This document shows positions 52,853-63,816 of a stretch of 64,000 bases of DNA, piece by piece. The stretch comes from Natrarchaeobius halalkaliphilus (GTDB lineage Archaea; Halobacteriota; Halobacteria; Halobacteriales; Natrialbaceae): assembly GCF_003841485.1 (NCBI RefSeq), contig NZ_REFY01000002.1, positions 1 through 64,000 of the forward strand, written 5' to 3'. Within the stretch, counting starts at the first letter, position 1. Every line of letters begins with the position of its first letter. Under the pieces are notes generated by a model that ran no database searches, was not told the origin of the DNA, and saw nothing but the letters and a program-made list of their open reading frames with translations. Both the position numbers and the translations under genes were made by a program.

Positions 52853-53377
52853 ATGTACGCCGTCGTCGGCTGTAGCGAGTGCTCGAACCTCTGGATCATC
52901 GAGGGGCGCTCCGAGACGACCCAGTGCCCCCGCTGTGGGTCCCGGAAAGCCTTCGAGAAGCGCAAGAAGTTCGTCGAGACCGACGACGCCGATCACGCCC
53001 GCGAGGTCCGCGCTTCGATGCTCGCAAATCGGCAGGGACAGGGAGACGCGTTCGCCGCCGTCGACTCCTTTGCGGACCTCGAGAACGACGTCTCGGACGG
53101 CGTGGTCGACGAGACCGAGTATATAGAGCGCTCGGGCCTCGACGCGGACGAACTCGAGGCGGCCGGCGATCGAGATCCACGAGGGCCGAGTCGAGCCGGG
53201 AGCAAGGCCGATATCGTCGAGTGCGCACTCGAGGAACTCGACCGACCCACCGAAGCGGAGGTGATCGACTACGCCGACGAGCGCGGTGTATCCGCGGCGT
53301 ACGTCCGAGACACGCTCGAAAAGCTCGTCCGCCGGGGCGCAGTCAGCGAAAATCGAGGACGGTACCGGAACCTGTAG
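52853..53377 (+). CDS. DUF5817-like zinc-ribbon / winged-helix protein
   Basis: 174 aa. N-terminal zinc ribbon YAVVGCSECSNLWI ... QCPRCGSRKAF, a helical linker (DHAREVRASMLANRQGQGD), and a C-terminal winged helix (IVECALEELDRPTEAEVIDY, LVRRGAVSENRGRYRNL). A haloarchaeal family of presumed DNA-binding proteins. ATG at 52853. Confidence 0.78.
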   Translation: MYAVVGCSECSNLWIIEGRSETTQCPRCGSRKAFEKRKKFVETDDADHAREVRASMLANRQGQGDAFAAVDSFADLENDVSDGVVDETEYIERSGLDADELEAAGDRDPRGPSRAGSKADIVECALEELDRPTEAEVIDYADERGVSAAYVRDTLEKLVRRGAVSENRGRYRNL

Positions 53378-53464
53378 CATCGCCGTCGGTCCTGTAGCAC
53401 CGCCGTCGATCCTCCCCTGCTGGAAACGCCAGGGCTTTGGGCCGAGCACCGGAACTGTGAGGCG

Positions 53465-53821
53465 ATGACGGAGCAGGTTGACGTCCAGGAACTCGTGATC
53501 GGCGTCGGAACGGTGCTCGCGTTCGTCCTCTACGGATACGGAACGTTCCTCAGGGAGACGATTCTGGGCGTCGCCGCCACCGATCTCGCAGTGGGCGCGT
53601 TCGCCGGCACGTTTCTCGTCGTCGCGGTGCTTCACGGGGCCTACGGCCGTCGAGATTTCGCGGTCGCACACGCCGCTGCGGGTGCCGGCCTCGTCTTCGT
53701 CGCGGCCGCCTCGAGCGGCCCCGAGGTGCTGGTCGGTATCCTCCTGCTCGTCGCCGGCGGCTCGTACGTTGCGGTCGCGACTATGCGTGCTCGACGCGAC
53801 CGGCGAGCGGTCCAGGGGTAA
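53465..53821 (+). CDS. Small integral membrane protein
   Basis: 118 aa with three to four hydrophobic spans (VLAFVLYGYGTFL, LAVGAFAGTFLVVAVLHGAYG, AGLVFVAAAS, LVGILLLVAGGSYVAVATM) and a basic C-terminus. No family recognised. Convergent with the HMG-CoA reductase gene. Confidence 0.6.
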   Translation: MTEQVDVQELVIGVGTVLAFVLYGYGTFLRETILGVAATDLAVGAFAGTFLVVAVLHGAYGRRDFAVAHAAAGAGLVFVAAASSGPEVLVGILLLVAGGSYVAVATMRARRDRRAVQG

Positions 53822-53940
53822 CCTGGTGTCCGAGGAGAGTTGGTAGTCCGAGAAGACTGGATGTTGCGTGAGACGACGGCGCACGAAGGCGTCGAACACG
53901 ACGGAAGGACGACCGTCGTCCCCGACAGTTCCGGAGGACG

Positions 53941-55167
53941 TCAGCGACCGAGATCCTCGTGTGCGCTCGCGAGGTGGCGCGAGGCCAGCGCCGCGAGCAA
54001 GGAGAGTTCGCCCGCGAGCGCGCCGACGGCGATGATCTCGGCCAGTGCGTCGGCGTTCGATCCCGCCGGATCCCCGCCGCCCCGCAGGCCGAGAATTTCG
54101 AGTGCCTCGCTCTGGGTCGGGAGCGCCGTTCCACCCCCGACCGTGCCGACCTCGAGGGAGGCGAGCGAGACGGAGGCGTAGAGGTCGCTCGCGCCGTCCT
54201 CGCGGTCGCGTGCATCCATGGTGGTGATCGCGTTCGCGCCTTCGACGACCTGGGCTTCGTCCTGTCCGGTCGCGAGGAACGCAGCGCCGACGACGTTCGC
54301 GGCGTGGGCGTTGAATCCCAGGCTCCCCGCTTTCGCGCTACCGATCAGGTTCTTTCGGGTGTTCGCCTCGACGATCGCGTCGGCGGTCGTGTGCAATCGC
54401 TCCTCGAGGAGCGGACCGGGGATCACGACGTCCGCCGTCACGGACCGACCCCGTCCCTCGACGGCGTTGACGGCGGCGGGCTTTTTGTCCGAACAGAGGT
54501 TCCCCGAGAGCGCGACGAGCGAGGCCGGTGTCTCGCGTTCGACGATCGAACAGGCCTCGCCCGTTGCGATCGTGGCCATGTTCATTCCCATCGCGTCTTT
54601 CGTGTCGTAGGCGAAGCGAAGGTAGACCGAGTCACCGACGACGTACGGTTCGACGCCGAGCAATTCGCCGTGGCTCGTCGTCGACTCGGCCGCCTCGCGA
54701 AGCCGATCGACGTTCTTTTCGACCCACTCGACCGTCTCCGACGCCTCGACGACGCCCGCGACCCGGAACACCGGCGCGCGCGTCATCCCGGTTTTCGTCA
54801 CTCGAGCGTCAGCACCGCCCGCGACCCGGATCACCGAGAGCCCGCGGTTGACGGATGCGAGCAGTGCGCCTTCGGTGGTCGCGAGTGGAAGATAGTGTTC
54901 CCCGTCGGCCGCGCCGCCGGAGACGGCCACCGGCCCGACGACGCCCAGCGGAACTTGTGCCGCACCGATCATGTTCTCGACGTTCGGCTCCGCTCGCTCG
55001 GCGGGGAAGGTGTAGTCGGAAATCGTCTCGAGTTCGGTTTCCGTCTCGCGCTCGACGAGCAGCCGGCGGGCCGTCGCTGCGGTGTCGTAGTCGGCGTGGT
55101 CCTCGAGTTCGTGAAGGCGAAGCTCGCCGTCCTGTACCCGGTCTGCGAGGGCGTCCGGATCTGTCAT
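53941..55167 (-). CDS. hmgA: 3-hydroxy-3-methylglutaryl-CoA reductase
   Basis: 408 aa, class I archaeal size. Catalytic motifs ENMIGAAQVPLGVVGP, GMTRAPVF, DTKDAMGMNMATIATG (catalytic Asp; NADP site), SDKKPAAVN (Lys) and the C-terminal His in LASRHLASAH. It makes mevalonate for archaeal isoprenoid lipids and is the target of statins and of simvastatin-resistance markers in haloarchaea. Confidence 0.96.
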   Translation of the reverse strand: MTDPDALADRVQDGELRLHELEDHADYDTAATARRLLVERETETELETISDYTFPAERAEPNVENMIGAAQVPLGVVGPVAVSGGAADGEHYLPLATTEGALLASVNRGLSVIRVAGGADARVTKTGMTRAPVFRVAGVVEASETVEWVEKNVDRLREAAESTTSHGELLGVEPYVVGDSVYLRFAYDTKDAMGMNMATIATGEACSIVERETPASLVALSGNLCSDKKPAAVNAVEGRGRSVTADVVIPGPLLEERLHTTADAIVEANTRKNLIGSAKAGSLGFNAHAANVVGAAFLATGQDEAQVVEGANAITTMDARDREDGASDLYASVSLASLEVGTVGGGTALPTQSEALEILGLRGGGDPAGSNADALAEIIAVGALAGELSLLAALASRHLASAHEDLGR

Positions 55168-55288
55168 GGATCAGTGGAGACGGCGGTCCGTCCTAAGGAT
55201 TGCTGATTTCCGCTCTGATCGGTTGGCAAGGCTGTCCGGGATCGCTTTCCGCGGTGTCGCGGGCGTTTACAAGCAGTCTAGGAGAATT

Positions 55289-55308
55289 CCCCGGGGCTTG
55301 ACCCGAGG
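55289..55308 (-). terminator. Hairpin just after the 55313-55744 gene, possible terminator
   Basis: On the minus strand, CCTCGGG-6nt-CCCGGGG can pair over 7 bp with one wobble, starting 4 nt after the TGA. No U-run follows, so it may instead be an IS200/IS605-like end remnant. Confidence 0.3.
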
Positions 55309-55312
55309 CGGT

Positions 55313-55744
55313 TCACCTGGCTGATTGTGACTCGTCGGTTTCCTGCGAGCGGTAGCCGGCGACGAACTCGTGACAGACGAGCGCGACGAACGCACCGCCG
55401 CCGATCGCGAGGATCGCGAGGTGCTGGAGCGTCTCGAGGTCCGCCCCGAGTATCCCGGACCCGAGTACGGCCTCGGCTCTCGAGACGTCCGCCATCACGA
55501 GCGCGAACAGTCCCCACACGATTGTGGCGAACCGGACTCTGGTCCGCGGTGGGACGTCGTCGTCGGTTGCGGCGAGGTAAAGCTGTGGTCCGACGATCGT
55601 CAGTCCGGCAAACAGGAGGTACATTACGAGCGGATACTCGCCCAGCGCGACGGTCGTCGCGCCGTCGACGATCCCGATTCCCGCGAGAGCGAGAACGAGG
55701 AGAACGAACGAGCTGACGATGACGAGGTTTTCACGAGAGACCAT
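55313..55744 (-). CDS. Membrane protein, four transmembrane helices
   Basis: 143 aa: NLVIVSSFVLLVLALAGIGI, YPLVMYLLFAGLTIVGPQLYL, FATIVWGLFALVMADVSRAE and LAILAIGGGAFVALVCHEFV. A conserved haloarchaeal protein of unknown role. ATG at 55744. Confidence 0.65.
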   Translation of the reverse strand: MVSRENLVIVSSFVLLVLALAGIGIVDGATTVALGEYPLVMYLLFAGLTIVGPQLYLAATDDDVPPRTRVRFATIVWGLFALVMADVSRAEAVLGSGILGADLETLQHLAILAIGGGAFVALVCHEFVAGYRSQETDESQSAR

Positions 55745-55923
55745 GTGAATCGGTACGTGTCGAGATACCTAACCGTTTCCAGTCGGTAAGCGATTTCGGA
55801 TGCCGGAAAGAGACGATCTGTACCGGCATCAGCATCCACGAACCGGCCGTCGATGCAGACCACGCGCCGGACGCCGCCGTTTCTCCCACAACCGTTTTTG
55901 CACTCGCCAGTGGGTTCTCCGAC

Positions 55924-57489
55924 ATGACCGAGGCAGCCGACCGGGTATTCACGAACGCGGCGGTCCACACGCTCACGGAACCGGACGAGGAACACGAGGC
56001 CGTCGCCGTTCGTGACGGGGAGATCGTTCGACTGGACCGAGACGACGAGATCCGGTTTCTCGAGGGCGTCGAAACCGAAGTGATCGACTGTGCGGGACGA
56101 GTCGTTCTGCCGGGATTTATCGACGCACACACCCATATCGAGAACGCCGGTCGGTTTCTCGTTCACGCGGACCTCAGCGATGCGACCGGCTCCGAGGAGT
56201 GTCTCGACCGACTTTCAGAGCGAGCCAGTGAAACCGACGACGAGTGGATTCAGGGCTTTGGTTACGACGAGAGCGACTGGGAGGAAACCGATCGTGGCTA
56301 TCTCACGCGGACCCACCTCGACCGGGTGAGCACCGACCGTCCCGTCGTTGCGCTCCGGATCGACATGCACGCCGCGTCGCTGAACTCGGTCGCCCTCGAG
56401 CGCCTGGCCGACGATATTTCCGAAGACGACCTCCGTCGATCGGACGTGACGGGCGAGCCAACCGGGGTGGTCGTCGAAGACGCCGCCGAACTCGTCCGCT
56501 CACGGATCGCGCCCGGCTACGACGAAACTCGCGAACTCGTGACGGCGGGACTCGAGTACGCGGCTCGGAAGGGAGTGACTACGGTCCACGACATGGTTCG
56601 GCACTCGCGGTCGCCGCGGATCTACCGCGAACTCGAGGCGGCCGACGAGCTTCCAGCTCGCGTGCGGGTCAACTACTGGACGGATCACGCCGACAGCGCG
56701 ATCGAGGTCGGACTAGTAACGAACACCGGCGGCGAACGCGTCGAGACGGGTGCGATCAAGACCTACACCGACGGCAGTATCGGTGCCCGGACCGCAAAGC
56801 TGTCAGAGCCATACGAGCCGGCTGACGAGAGTGAGTCCGATTCGGACGGCGAGTGGGTCGTCACCCCGAACGACCTCCGAGATATCGTCGAGAAGGCCGA
56901 CGACGGCGGGTTTCAGGTCGCCGTCCACGCCATTGGCGACGAGGCGGTCGAGGCGGCGCTGTCGGCGCTCGAAGCGACGGCGAATCCCGCTTGCTCGCGC
57001 CACCGAATCGAGCACGCCGAACTCGCGACGGACGACCAGCTAGAGCGGATGGCCGACGCCGGCATCGTCGCCTCGATGCAGCCGAACTTCCACCGGTGGG
57101 CGGACGACGGCGGCCTGTACGACCAGCGTCTCGGCACCTCGCGCAGGCGACGAACGAACCGGTTCCGACGGCTGGCAGAGACCGGCGTATCGCTCGCGTT
57201 CGGCTCCGATTGCATGCCTCTCGATCCGCTGTTTGGAGTCCACCACGCCGTCACCGCACCGACCCACGCCCAGCGACTCTCCGTGACCGAAGCGCTTCGG
57301 GCCTATACTATCGGCGGGGCGTACGCCGGATTCGACGATAACCGCCTCGGAACGCTCGAGGTCGGAAAGCGGGCGGATCTCGTCGTACTCGAGGAGTCGC
57401 CGTGGGACCGTCCCGATCGCATCGACGGGATCGACGTGGCGATGACGGTCGTCGACGGCGAGATCGTTTTCGACGGTGCCACCGCGTAG
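55924..57489 (+). CDS. Amidohydrolase, YtcJ-like
   Basis: 521 aa. Metal-dependent hydrolase with GRVVLPGFIDAHTHIEN (HxH), VHAIGDEAVE and RIEHAE (His ligands), and SDCMPLDPL (Asp). The long N- and C-terminal beta segments and GAIKTYTDGSIGARTA are typical of the YtcJ/AmiA3 branch. Substrate unknown; relatives act on formamides and N-acyl compounds. Confidence 0.88.
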   Translation: MTEAADRVFTNAAVHTLTEPDEEHEAVAVRDGEIVRLDRDDEIRFLEGVETEVIDCAGRVVLPGFIDAHTHIENAGRFLVHADLSDATGSEECLDRLSERASETDDEWIQGFGYDESDWEETDRGYLTRTHLDRVSTDRPVVALRIDMHAASLNSVALERLADDISEDDLRRSDVTGEPTGVVVEDAAELVRSRIAPGYDETRELVTAGLEYAARKGVTTVHDMVRHSRSPRIYRELEAADELPARVRVNYWTDHADSAIEVGLVTNTGGERVETGAIKTYTDGSIGARTAKLSEPYEPADESESDSDGEWVVTPNDLRDIVEKADDGGFQVAVHAIGDEAVEAALSALEATANPACSRHRIEHAELATDDQLERMADAGIVASMQPNFHRWADDGGLYDQRLGTSRRRRTNRFRRLAETGVSLAFGSDCMPLDPLFGVHHAVTAPTHAQRLSVTEALRAYTIGGAYAGFDDNRLGTLEVGKRADLVVLEESPWDRPDRIDGIDVAMTVVDGEIVFDGATA

Positions 57490-57571
57490 TGACGGATCAT
57501 TGGGCGTGACATACACCGATTTGTTCAATTCTCAACCATTATGGGGAAGATCGGTGTAGTGGCCGCACACG

Positions 57572-58338
<767 letters not shown>

Positions 58339-58342
<4 letters not shown>

Positions 58343-59562
58343 ATCTCCGAGAGAGCCTCCGGATCAGTTGGCGGTCGATCCGCTCGCACAAACTTCGATC
58401 GACGCTGACGACGCTCGGCGTGATAATCGGCGTCGCCGCGGTGATCACGTTCATGGTGCTCGGATCGGGATTCTCCCAGAGCATCGTTGGAGACATCGAG
58501 GCCGATCAGGAGCCGGTGATGACCGTCCACACGCAAACCGAACCCGAAGATGGCTTCGGTATCATGCCGGTCGATACGCCGATCTACACCGAGACTGATA
58601 TCGAGGAACTCGAGGAGGTCGACGGCATCGAGTTCGTCGCGCCCGACGGATCGCTCGATCTGGTACAGACCTCGGCTGACGACGAGCAGGTGACGGGCGT
58701 TATCGACGCCCACGCGACGACTGCAGATCGATTCGAACACGGCTCGCTCGTCGACGGAGAAACCTTCAGCGGCGACGACGAGGTCGTCATCAACGAGCAA
58801 ACGAGCCAGCTGTTCGAGGAGAACCTCTCGACCGATGACGAACTCACGCTGACCTTCGAGGACGGGGAGTCTACGACCGTCACCGTCTCGGGCGTCGTCG
58901 AAGCCGAACTCGGGGATCAGATGCCGCCCCAGCTGTTCCTCCCCGTCGATCCGTACTACACGACGACCGTCGAAACGCCGGACGGCGACGAGGAGCGTGC
59001 CTATCCCTCGCTCGAGATGCGCGCCGAGAGCATCGACGACGTCGACGATGCCCAGAACTCGGTGATCGACTACCTCGAATCGGACTCCCACGCGGCCGAA
59101 CTCAAGCAATCGGACGACGAAATTCAGGTACAGACCGTCGAGGACGCGATCGATCAGTTCATGGACCTCGTCGATCAGCTCACGGTGTTCATCGGTGCCG
59201 TTGCCGGAATCGCACTCGTCGTGGGCTCGATCGGCATCGCCAACATCATGATCGTCAGCGTCACCGAACGAACGCGCGAGATCGGGATCATGAAAGCCGT
59301 CGGTGCGACGAAACGAGACGTCATGCAGCTCTTTCTCGTCGAATCCGTTATTCTGGGGATGATCGGCGCACTCGTCGGGGTGGGACTCGGTCTCGCCATC
59401 GGCTATCTCGGCGTGAATTTCCTCGAGTGGCCGATGGCGTATCCGATCGACTGGATCGGGATCGCGATCGCCATGGGTGTCGGAGTCGGCGTCGTCTCGG
59501 GACTCTATCCCGCCTGGCGGGCCGCTCGCGTCGATCCGATCGAGGCACTGCGTCACGAATGA
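58339..59562 (+). CDS. MacB/FtsX-type ABC transporter permease
   Basis: 407 aa. One N-terminal span ([22 protein letters not shown]), a large extracellular domain of about 230 residues, then three C-terminal spans ([20 protein letters not shown] and two more) with [15 protein letters not shown] and a final [16 protein letters not shown]. Mechanotransmission type exporter acting on lipoprotein or peptide substrates at the membrane surface. Confidence 0.92.
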
Positions 59563-59601
59563 GCGACCACGTTTCATTGCGATCGGCCTCGAAGAACGAG
59601 T

Positions 59602-60252
59602 ATGAGCGACTCGAGGGTCATCGCTGAACTCACGCTCGTCCACCCTGAACTCGTGTTGACGCCGACGATAGAAGCCGTTCCGGAGATGACCATCGAACTC
59701 GAGTACCAGGCGATCGCGAGCCCGGAATCGTACTTTCTCTTTTTCGAGGTCTGTGGCAATCATCTCGATCGGTTCGATCGCGCGATCGAGAGCGATCGAA
59801 CGGTATCGGAACCGACCGCCCTCATCGACGACGACGAGTGTCGGATTTACCGAGTGCGAGTGTCCTCTCTCGACCGACTCGTCCTGCCTCGAGCGGCGGA
59901 ACTGGGGATTCGCGTCCTCCGTACCGAAGCGGGAAGCGGTGGATGGATACCGACGCTCGAAATCCCCGAACTCGAGGCGTTACAGGAGTTCCGTGCCTAC
60001 TGTGAACGACGGGAGATCTCGTTTAGCGTCGATCGGCTCTATCACGCCGAGAAGGGCGAACGAGCCGGTGAGTTCGGTCTGACGCCGATCCAGCGAGAGA
60101 CGTTGCTCGTGGCGTACGAGGAGGGCTACTTCGACGATCCGCGCGGAACGTCGATGGCGGATCTCGCGGAGACGCTCGGCGTTTCCTCCTCGGCAGTCAG
60201 CGGTCGTCTTCGGCGGGGGATGGAAACGTTGATCGAGAATACCATACAATAG
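59602..60252 (+). CDS. HTH-10 (bacterio-opsin activator-like) transcription regulator
   Basis: 216 aa. An N-terminal sensor-like beta domain precedes the C-terminal HTH-10 block FGLTPIQRETLLVAYEEGYFDDPRGTSMADLAETLGVSSSAVSGRLRRG (positions about 60079-60225). Haloarchaeal BAT-type regulator. It begins 39 nt after the ABC permease gene and probably belongs to the same unit. Confidence 0.87.
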   Translation: MSDSRVIAELTLVHPELVLTPTIEAVPEMTIELEYQAIASPESYFLFFEVCGNHLDRFDRAIESDRTVSEPTALIDDDECRIYRVRVSSLDRLVLPRAAELGIRVLRTEAGSGGWIPTLEIPELEALQEFRAYCERREISFSVDRLYHAEKGERAGEFGLTPIQRETLLVAYEEGYFDDPRGTSMADLAETLGVSSSAVSGRLRRGMETLIENTIQ

Positions 60253-60386
60253 CTATTTAAGAACACTAGATAAGATCTAACTACAAACATCCTAATCGAA
60301 TTTAGTACGACAGAACTCGGAACCGGATATAAAACCCGAAATATGCCATCCATCGACTCAACCCGCCGACGAGTGTACACGAATAC

Positions 60387-60716
60387 ATGGGGAGCCTCTT
60401 GACCCAACACGACCATCGCCCCGTTCACCGGGCCCATTTCGATCCGCTCTCTTCGAACCAGCTCTCGAGTACGATTATCGAAGCGATCTCCACCGTCGAG
60501 GACGAGTCACCGCTCGAACTGACCCCGCTGTACGAAACGATCGATCTGGAAGCACTGGAACAACTCCTCACTCATTCGGTTTCAGCCGAATCGAGCGACG
60601 ATTTCGTCGTCGAGTTCAGCGTCGATAACTGGGACGTGACCGTTATCGGTGACGGCCAGGTACTTATTCACGACAACCCGACTGATTCCGAAACGGCTCG
60701 CGAACACGATCGGTGA
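60387..60716 (+). CDS. HalOD1 domain protein, second copy
   Basis: 109 aa. SSTIIEAISTVEDESPLELTPLYETIDLEALEQLL and the strand FSVDNWDVTVIGDGQVLIH are the HalOD1 domain. AT-rich upstream sequence (60250-60320) separates it from the regulator. Confidence 0.8.
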   Translation: MGSLLTQHDHRPVHRAHFDPLSSNQLSSTIIEAISTVEDESPLELTPLYETIDLEALEQLLTHSVSAESSDDFVVEFSVDNWDVTVIGDGQVLIHDNPTDSETAREHDR

Positions 60717-60935
60717 CACGGACGAGAGTCGAGCCGTGCACGACGCGGTCGTCCCTGTCGGGAACTCGAGTTGGAACGTGACGTGTTCGTCGACGTCGTC
60801 GAACGGGACGCCACTCGGGTGGCTTCTCGCAGATGACGTGCTTTCCACGTTCGGCGGCCGCGATCGCACAGTTTTTGTGAAACGCGTTAGGTGTCGCGAC
60901 GTAAATACCTTCTCGGGAGTCGTGGGCGTTGTAGG
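60715..60935 (-). pseudogene. Remnant of a Gfo/Idh/MocA-type dehydrogenase
   Basis: Minus-strand codons read GIYVATPNAFHKN and AAAERGKHVICEKPPEW, the NAD-domain end of a Gfo/Idh oxidoreductase. Then, in another frame, DVDEHVTFQLEFPTGTTA, a piece of its C-terminal domain, appears directly after. Most of the gene is deleted and the frame broken. No start or intact ORF remains. Confidence 0.6.
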
Positions 60936-61132
60936 ACCCGCAACGAAAAGGGACAATTGCACGACTGTCCAACTGTCACGGTGACCGACCACTTCGGTTC
61001 GATCGAGCAATGACAACTGTTTATCCTCCTCCCCCTCCCGATAGTCCGTACGAAATACTCGATCGGCGCGATCGAAGGAAAAAGTTATTCAATAGACGCC
61101 AGTGATATGCGATTACCCACAGGTGACGTAAT

Positions 61133-62266
61133 ATGGTCAAGATGGAAACCGCAGAGCTGGAAACCGATTTAAGTCTGTTCAAATACGACAATCTCGAGCA
61201 GCTCCCGACGAGATACCGTGAGCTCGATGAAGCCGAACGAACCGAACGCATCGAGGCAGCGCTCGGTGAGCTCGGTGACGACGTCGTGATCCTTGGCCAC
61301 AACTATCAGCGCCGAGAGATCGTCGAGCACGCGGATTTCATCGGAGATTCCTACCAGCTGTCGAAACAGGCGTCCGAGGCCGACGCGAAGTACGTGATCT
61401 TCGGTGGCGTGACGTTCATGGCCGAGTCGGCTGACATTATCACTGCCGACGACCAGACGGTGATCCTCCCGAGTATGGAGGCGTCGTGTCCGATGGCCGG
61501 CATGGCCGAAGCCCTCCAGGTTGATGCCGCGTGGGCTGAGATCACCGATGCCGCGCCCGAGGCGAACATCGTTCCGATCACCTACATGAACTCGTACGCG
61601 GATCTGAAAGCGTTCTGTGCGAGCCAGGGAGGACTCGTCTGCACATCCTCGAACGCCCACCGTGCTTTCGAGTACGCGTTCGAACAGGGCGACAAGGTCC
61701 TCTTTTTGCCGGACAAACACCTCGGTGAGAACACCGCTCACCGACTGGACATGGAAGACGAAATCGTCGAGTGGGACCCCTGGGATTCCGACGGAAAGGA
61801 CGCCGAAACGGTCGCCGAGCAGGATATCATCCTCTGGGACGGCTACTGCCAGGTCCACGAACGCTTCCGACCGGATCACATCGAACAGATCCGTGCCGAT
61901 CACGAGGACGCGAACGTGATCGTCCACCCCGAGTGTCGTCGCGAGGTCGTCGAAGCCGCCGATAAGGCAGGATCGACGGCGACCATCTGTGAGACGATCG
62001 AAAACGCAGCTCCGGGTGAGACGTGGGCGATCGGTACCGAGATCCACCTCACGAAGCACCTCCAGCGATGGCACCCCGAGGTGAACGTTCTTCCCCTCTG
62101 TGGCGACGCCTGTATGGACTGTAACGCCATGCGACAGATCGACCCGAACTACCTGACGTGGGTCCTCGAGGAACTGATCGAGGGCCGAGAACGCAACGTG
62201 ATCGAGGTCGCACCCGAGGAAAAAGACCTCGCCAAGGTCGCACTCGATCGAATGCTCGAGATCTAA
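61133..62266 (+). CDS. nadA: Quinolinate synthase
   Basis: 377 aa. First committed step with NadB in de novo NAD synthesis. GHNYQRREIVEHADF and CPMAGMAEA are conserved. The three cysteines for the [4Fe-4S] cluster include those in CPMAGM and the C-terminal GDACMDCNAM. ATG at 61133; nadB starts 5 nt after its stop. Confidence 0.95.
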   Translation: MVKMETAELETDLSLFKYDNLEQLPTRYRELDEAERTERIEAALGELGDDVVILGHNYQRREIVEHADFIGDSYQLSKQASEADAKYVIFGGVTFMAESADIITADDQTVILPSMEASCPMAGMAEALQVDAAWAEITDAAPEANIVPITYMNSYADLKAFCASQGGLVCTSSNAHRAFEYAFEQGDKVLFLPDKHLGENTAHRLDMEDEIVEWDPWDSDGKDAETVAEQDIILWDGYCQVHERFRPDHIEQIRADHEDANVIVHPECRREVVEAADKAGSTATICETIENAAPGETWAIGTEIHLTKHLQRWHPEVNVLPLCGDACMDCNAMRQIDPNYLTWVLEELIEGRERNVIEVAPEEKDLAKVALDRMLEI

Positions 62267-62271
62267 CGACG

Positions 62272-63816
62272 ATGACCGAGAGACACAAAACGACGGACGT
62301 TCTCGTCGTCGGTAGCGGCATCGCGGGCTGTGCTGCGGCGCTTTCGGCGGCCAGGGCGGGCGCGAACGTCCTCGTCCTTACGAAAGCACAACGCCCCACC
62401 GACGCGAGCACCGACTGGGCACAGGGTGGTATCTCGACGACGAGAGGAGACCCCGACGCACTGAAAGCGGACATTCTCGAGGCGAGCGACGACACCGCCG
62501 ACCCGGCGGCGATCGACGTGCTCGTCGAAGACGCCGACGAGGCGGTCGAAGACATCCTCATCGAGACGCTGGAGATCGCGTTCGACGAAACCGGAACGGG
62601 GGCGTACGATTACGCCCGCGAAGCGGCTCACTCCGAAAACCGGATCCTCCACGTCGACGCCGCGACGGGCACGCATATCCTGCGTCCGTTCTTGAACTAC
62701 ATCGACGATCACGACCGGATCGAGGTCAGACAGGACACGGCGGCCCTCGAACTCGTCACTCACGAGGGACGAGTTTACGGCGTCTTGAGCGACGAAACAC
62801 CGACTGGTCATCCGATCTTCGCCGGTACGACGATCCTCGCGACCGGTGGCATCGGCGCACTCTATACGCGCTCGACCAACCCGGACGACGCGACCGGCGA
62901 CGGCATCGCGATGGCCGCACTCGCCGGCGCGGACGTCGAGGACCTCGAGTACGTCCAGTTTCACCCGACGGCGTACGACGGCGACGATACGTTCCTCCTC
63001 TCGGAGGCCCTCCGCGGTGAGGGAGCGATCCTTCGAAACGGGGACGGCGATGCGTTCATGGTCGACTACCACCCGCAGGCTGATCTCGCGCCGCGGGACG
63101 TCGTCGCCCGCGCGGTCGAAACGGAACGCGAGGCGACCGGCGAGGTCGTCCTCGACGTGAGTCCGATCGCGTTCGAGACGGCGTTTCCGAACATCGCAGA
63201 GCGCTGTCGAGAGCGTGGCATCGACGGCGACGAGATCCCGGTATCTCCCTGCGAACACTTCCTCTGTGGTGGCATCGACGTCGACGAGAGCGGCCGTACC
63301 TCGCTCGGCCGGCTCTACGCCGTTGGCGAGTGTTCCCGAACGGGCGTCCACGGCGCGAACCGGCTCGCGAGTACGAGCCTGCTGGAGGGACTGGTCTGGG
63401 GACTTCGTGCGGGTTCTGACGCGGCCGAACGCGACGTCGATGCCGAGATCGTCGAGGCTCCCGAACTCCGCAACAGTGATCCGGACCTTCCCGAACGGTT
63501 CGCGACCGAGAAATCGATTCGACTGAAGCGCACGATGGACGAGTATCTCGGTCTCGAGCGCGATCTGGACGAGATCGGTCGTGCGAGCGCCGTACTCAGG
63601 CGGCTCAAAGGCGAGGTCGACGCCTATATCCGAACGCGAACGGCGCGCGATCTCTACGAGCTTCGTAACGCGAGCGTTACCGCGCTGCTGATCGCCCGCG
63701 CGGCGAGCGAAAACTCGACCTCGAGAGGCTGTCACTACGTTGTCAGCGGTGACGACGATGCCCCGACGGAACCGGAAACGGAGTCGGAGCCGACATCTCC
63801 GATCGATGGATCATGA
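62272..63816 (+). CDS. nadB: L-aspartate oxidase
   Basis: 514 aa from MTERHKTTDVLVVG. FAD site VVGSGIAGCAAALSAARAG, TDWAQGGIS, the active-site region HPTAYDGDD and GEGAILRNGDG, and the C-terminal RLASTSLLEGLVWG. It makes iminoaspartate for NadA. Overlaps nadC by 4 nt. The C-terminus carries a short acidic tail (TEPETESEPTSPIDGS). Confidence 0.95.
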   Translation: MTERHKTTDVLVVGSGIAGCAAALSAARAGANVLVLTKAQRPTDASTDWAQGGISTTRGDPDALKADILEASDDTADPAAIDVLVEDADEAVEDILIETLEIAFDETGTGAYDYAREAAHSENRILHVDAATGTHILRPFLNYIDDHDRIEVRQDTAALELVTHEGRVYGVLSDETPTGHPIFAGTTILATGGIGALYTRSTNPDDATGDGIAMAALAGADVEDLEYVQFHPTAYDGDDTFLLSEALRGEGAILRNGDGDAFMVDYHPQADLAPRDVVARAVETEREATGEVVLDVSPIAFETAFPNIAERCRERGIDGDEIPVSPCEHFLCGGIDVDESGRTSLGRLYAVGECSRTGVHGANRLASTSLLEGLVWGLRAGSDAAERDVDAEIVEAPELRNSDPDLPERFATEKSIRLKRTMDEYLGLERDLDEIGRASAVLRRLKGEVDAYIRTRTARDLYELRNASVTALLIARAASENSTSRGCHYVVSGDDDAPTEPETESEPTSPIDGS

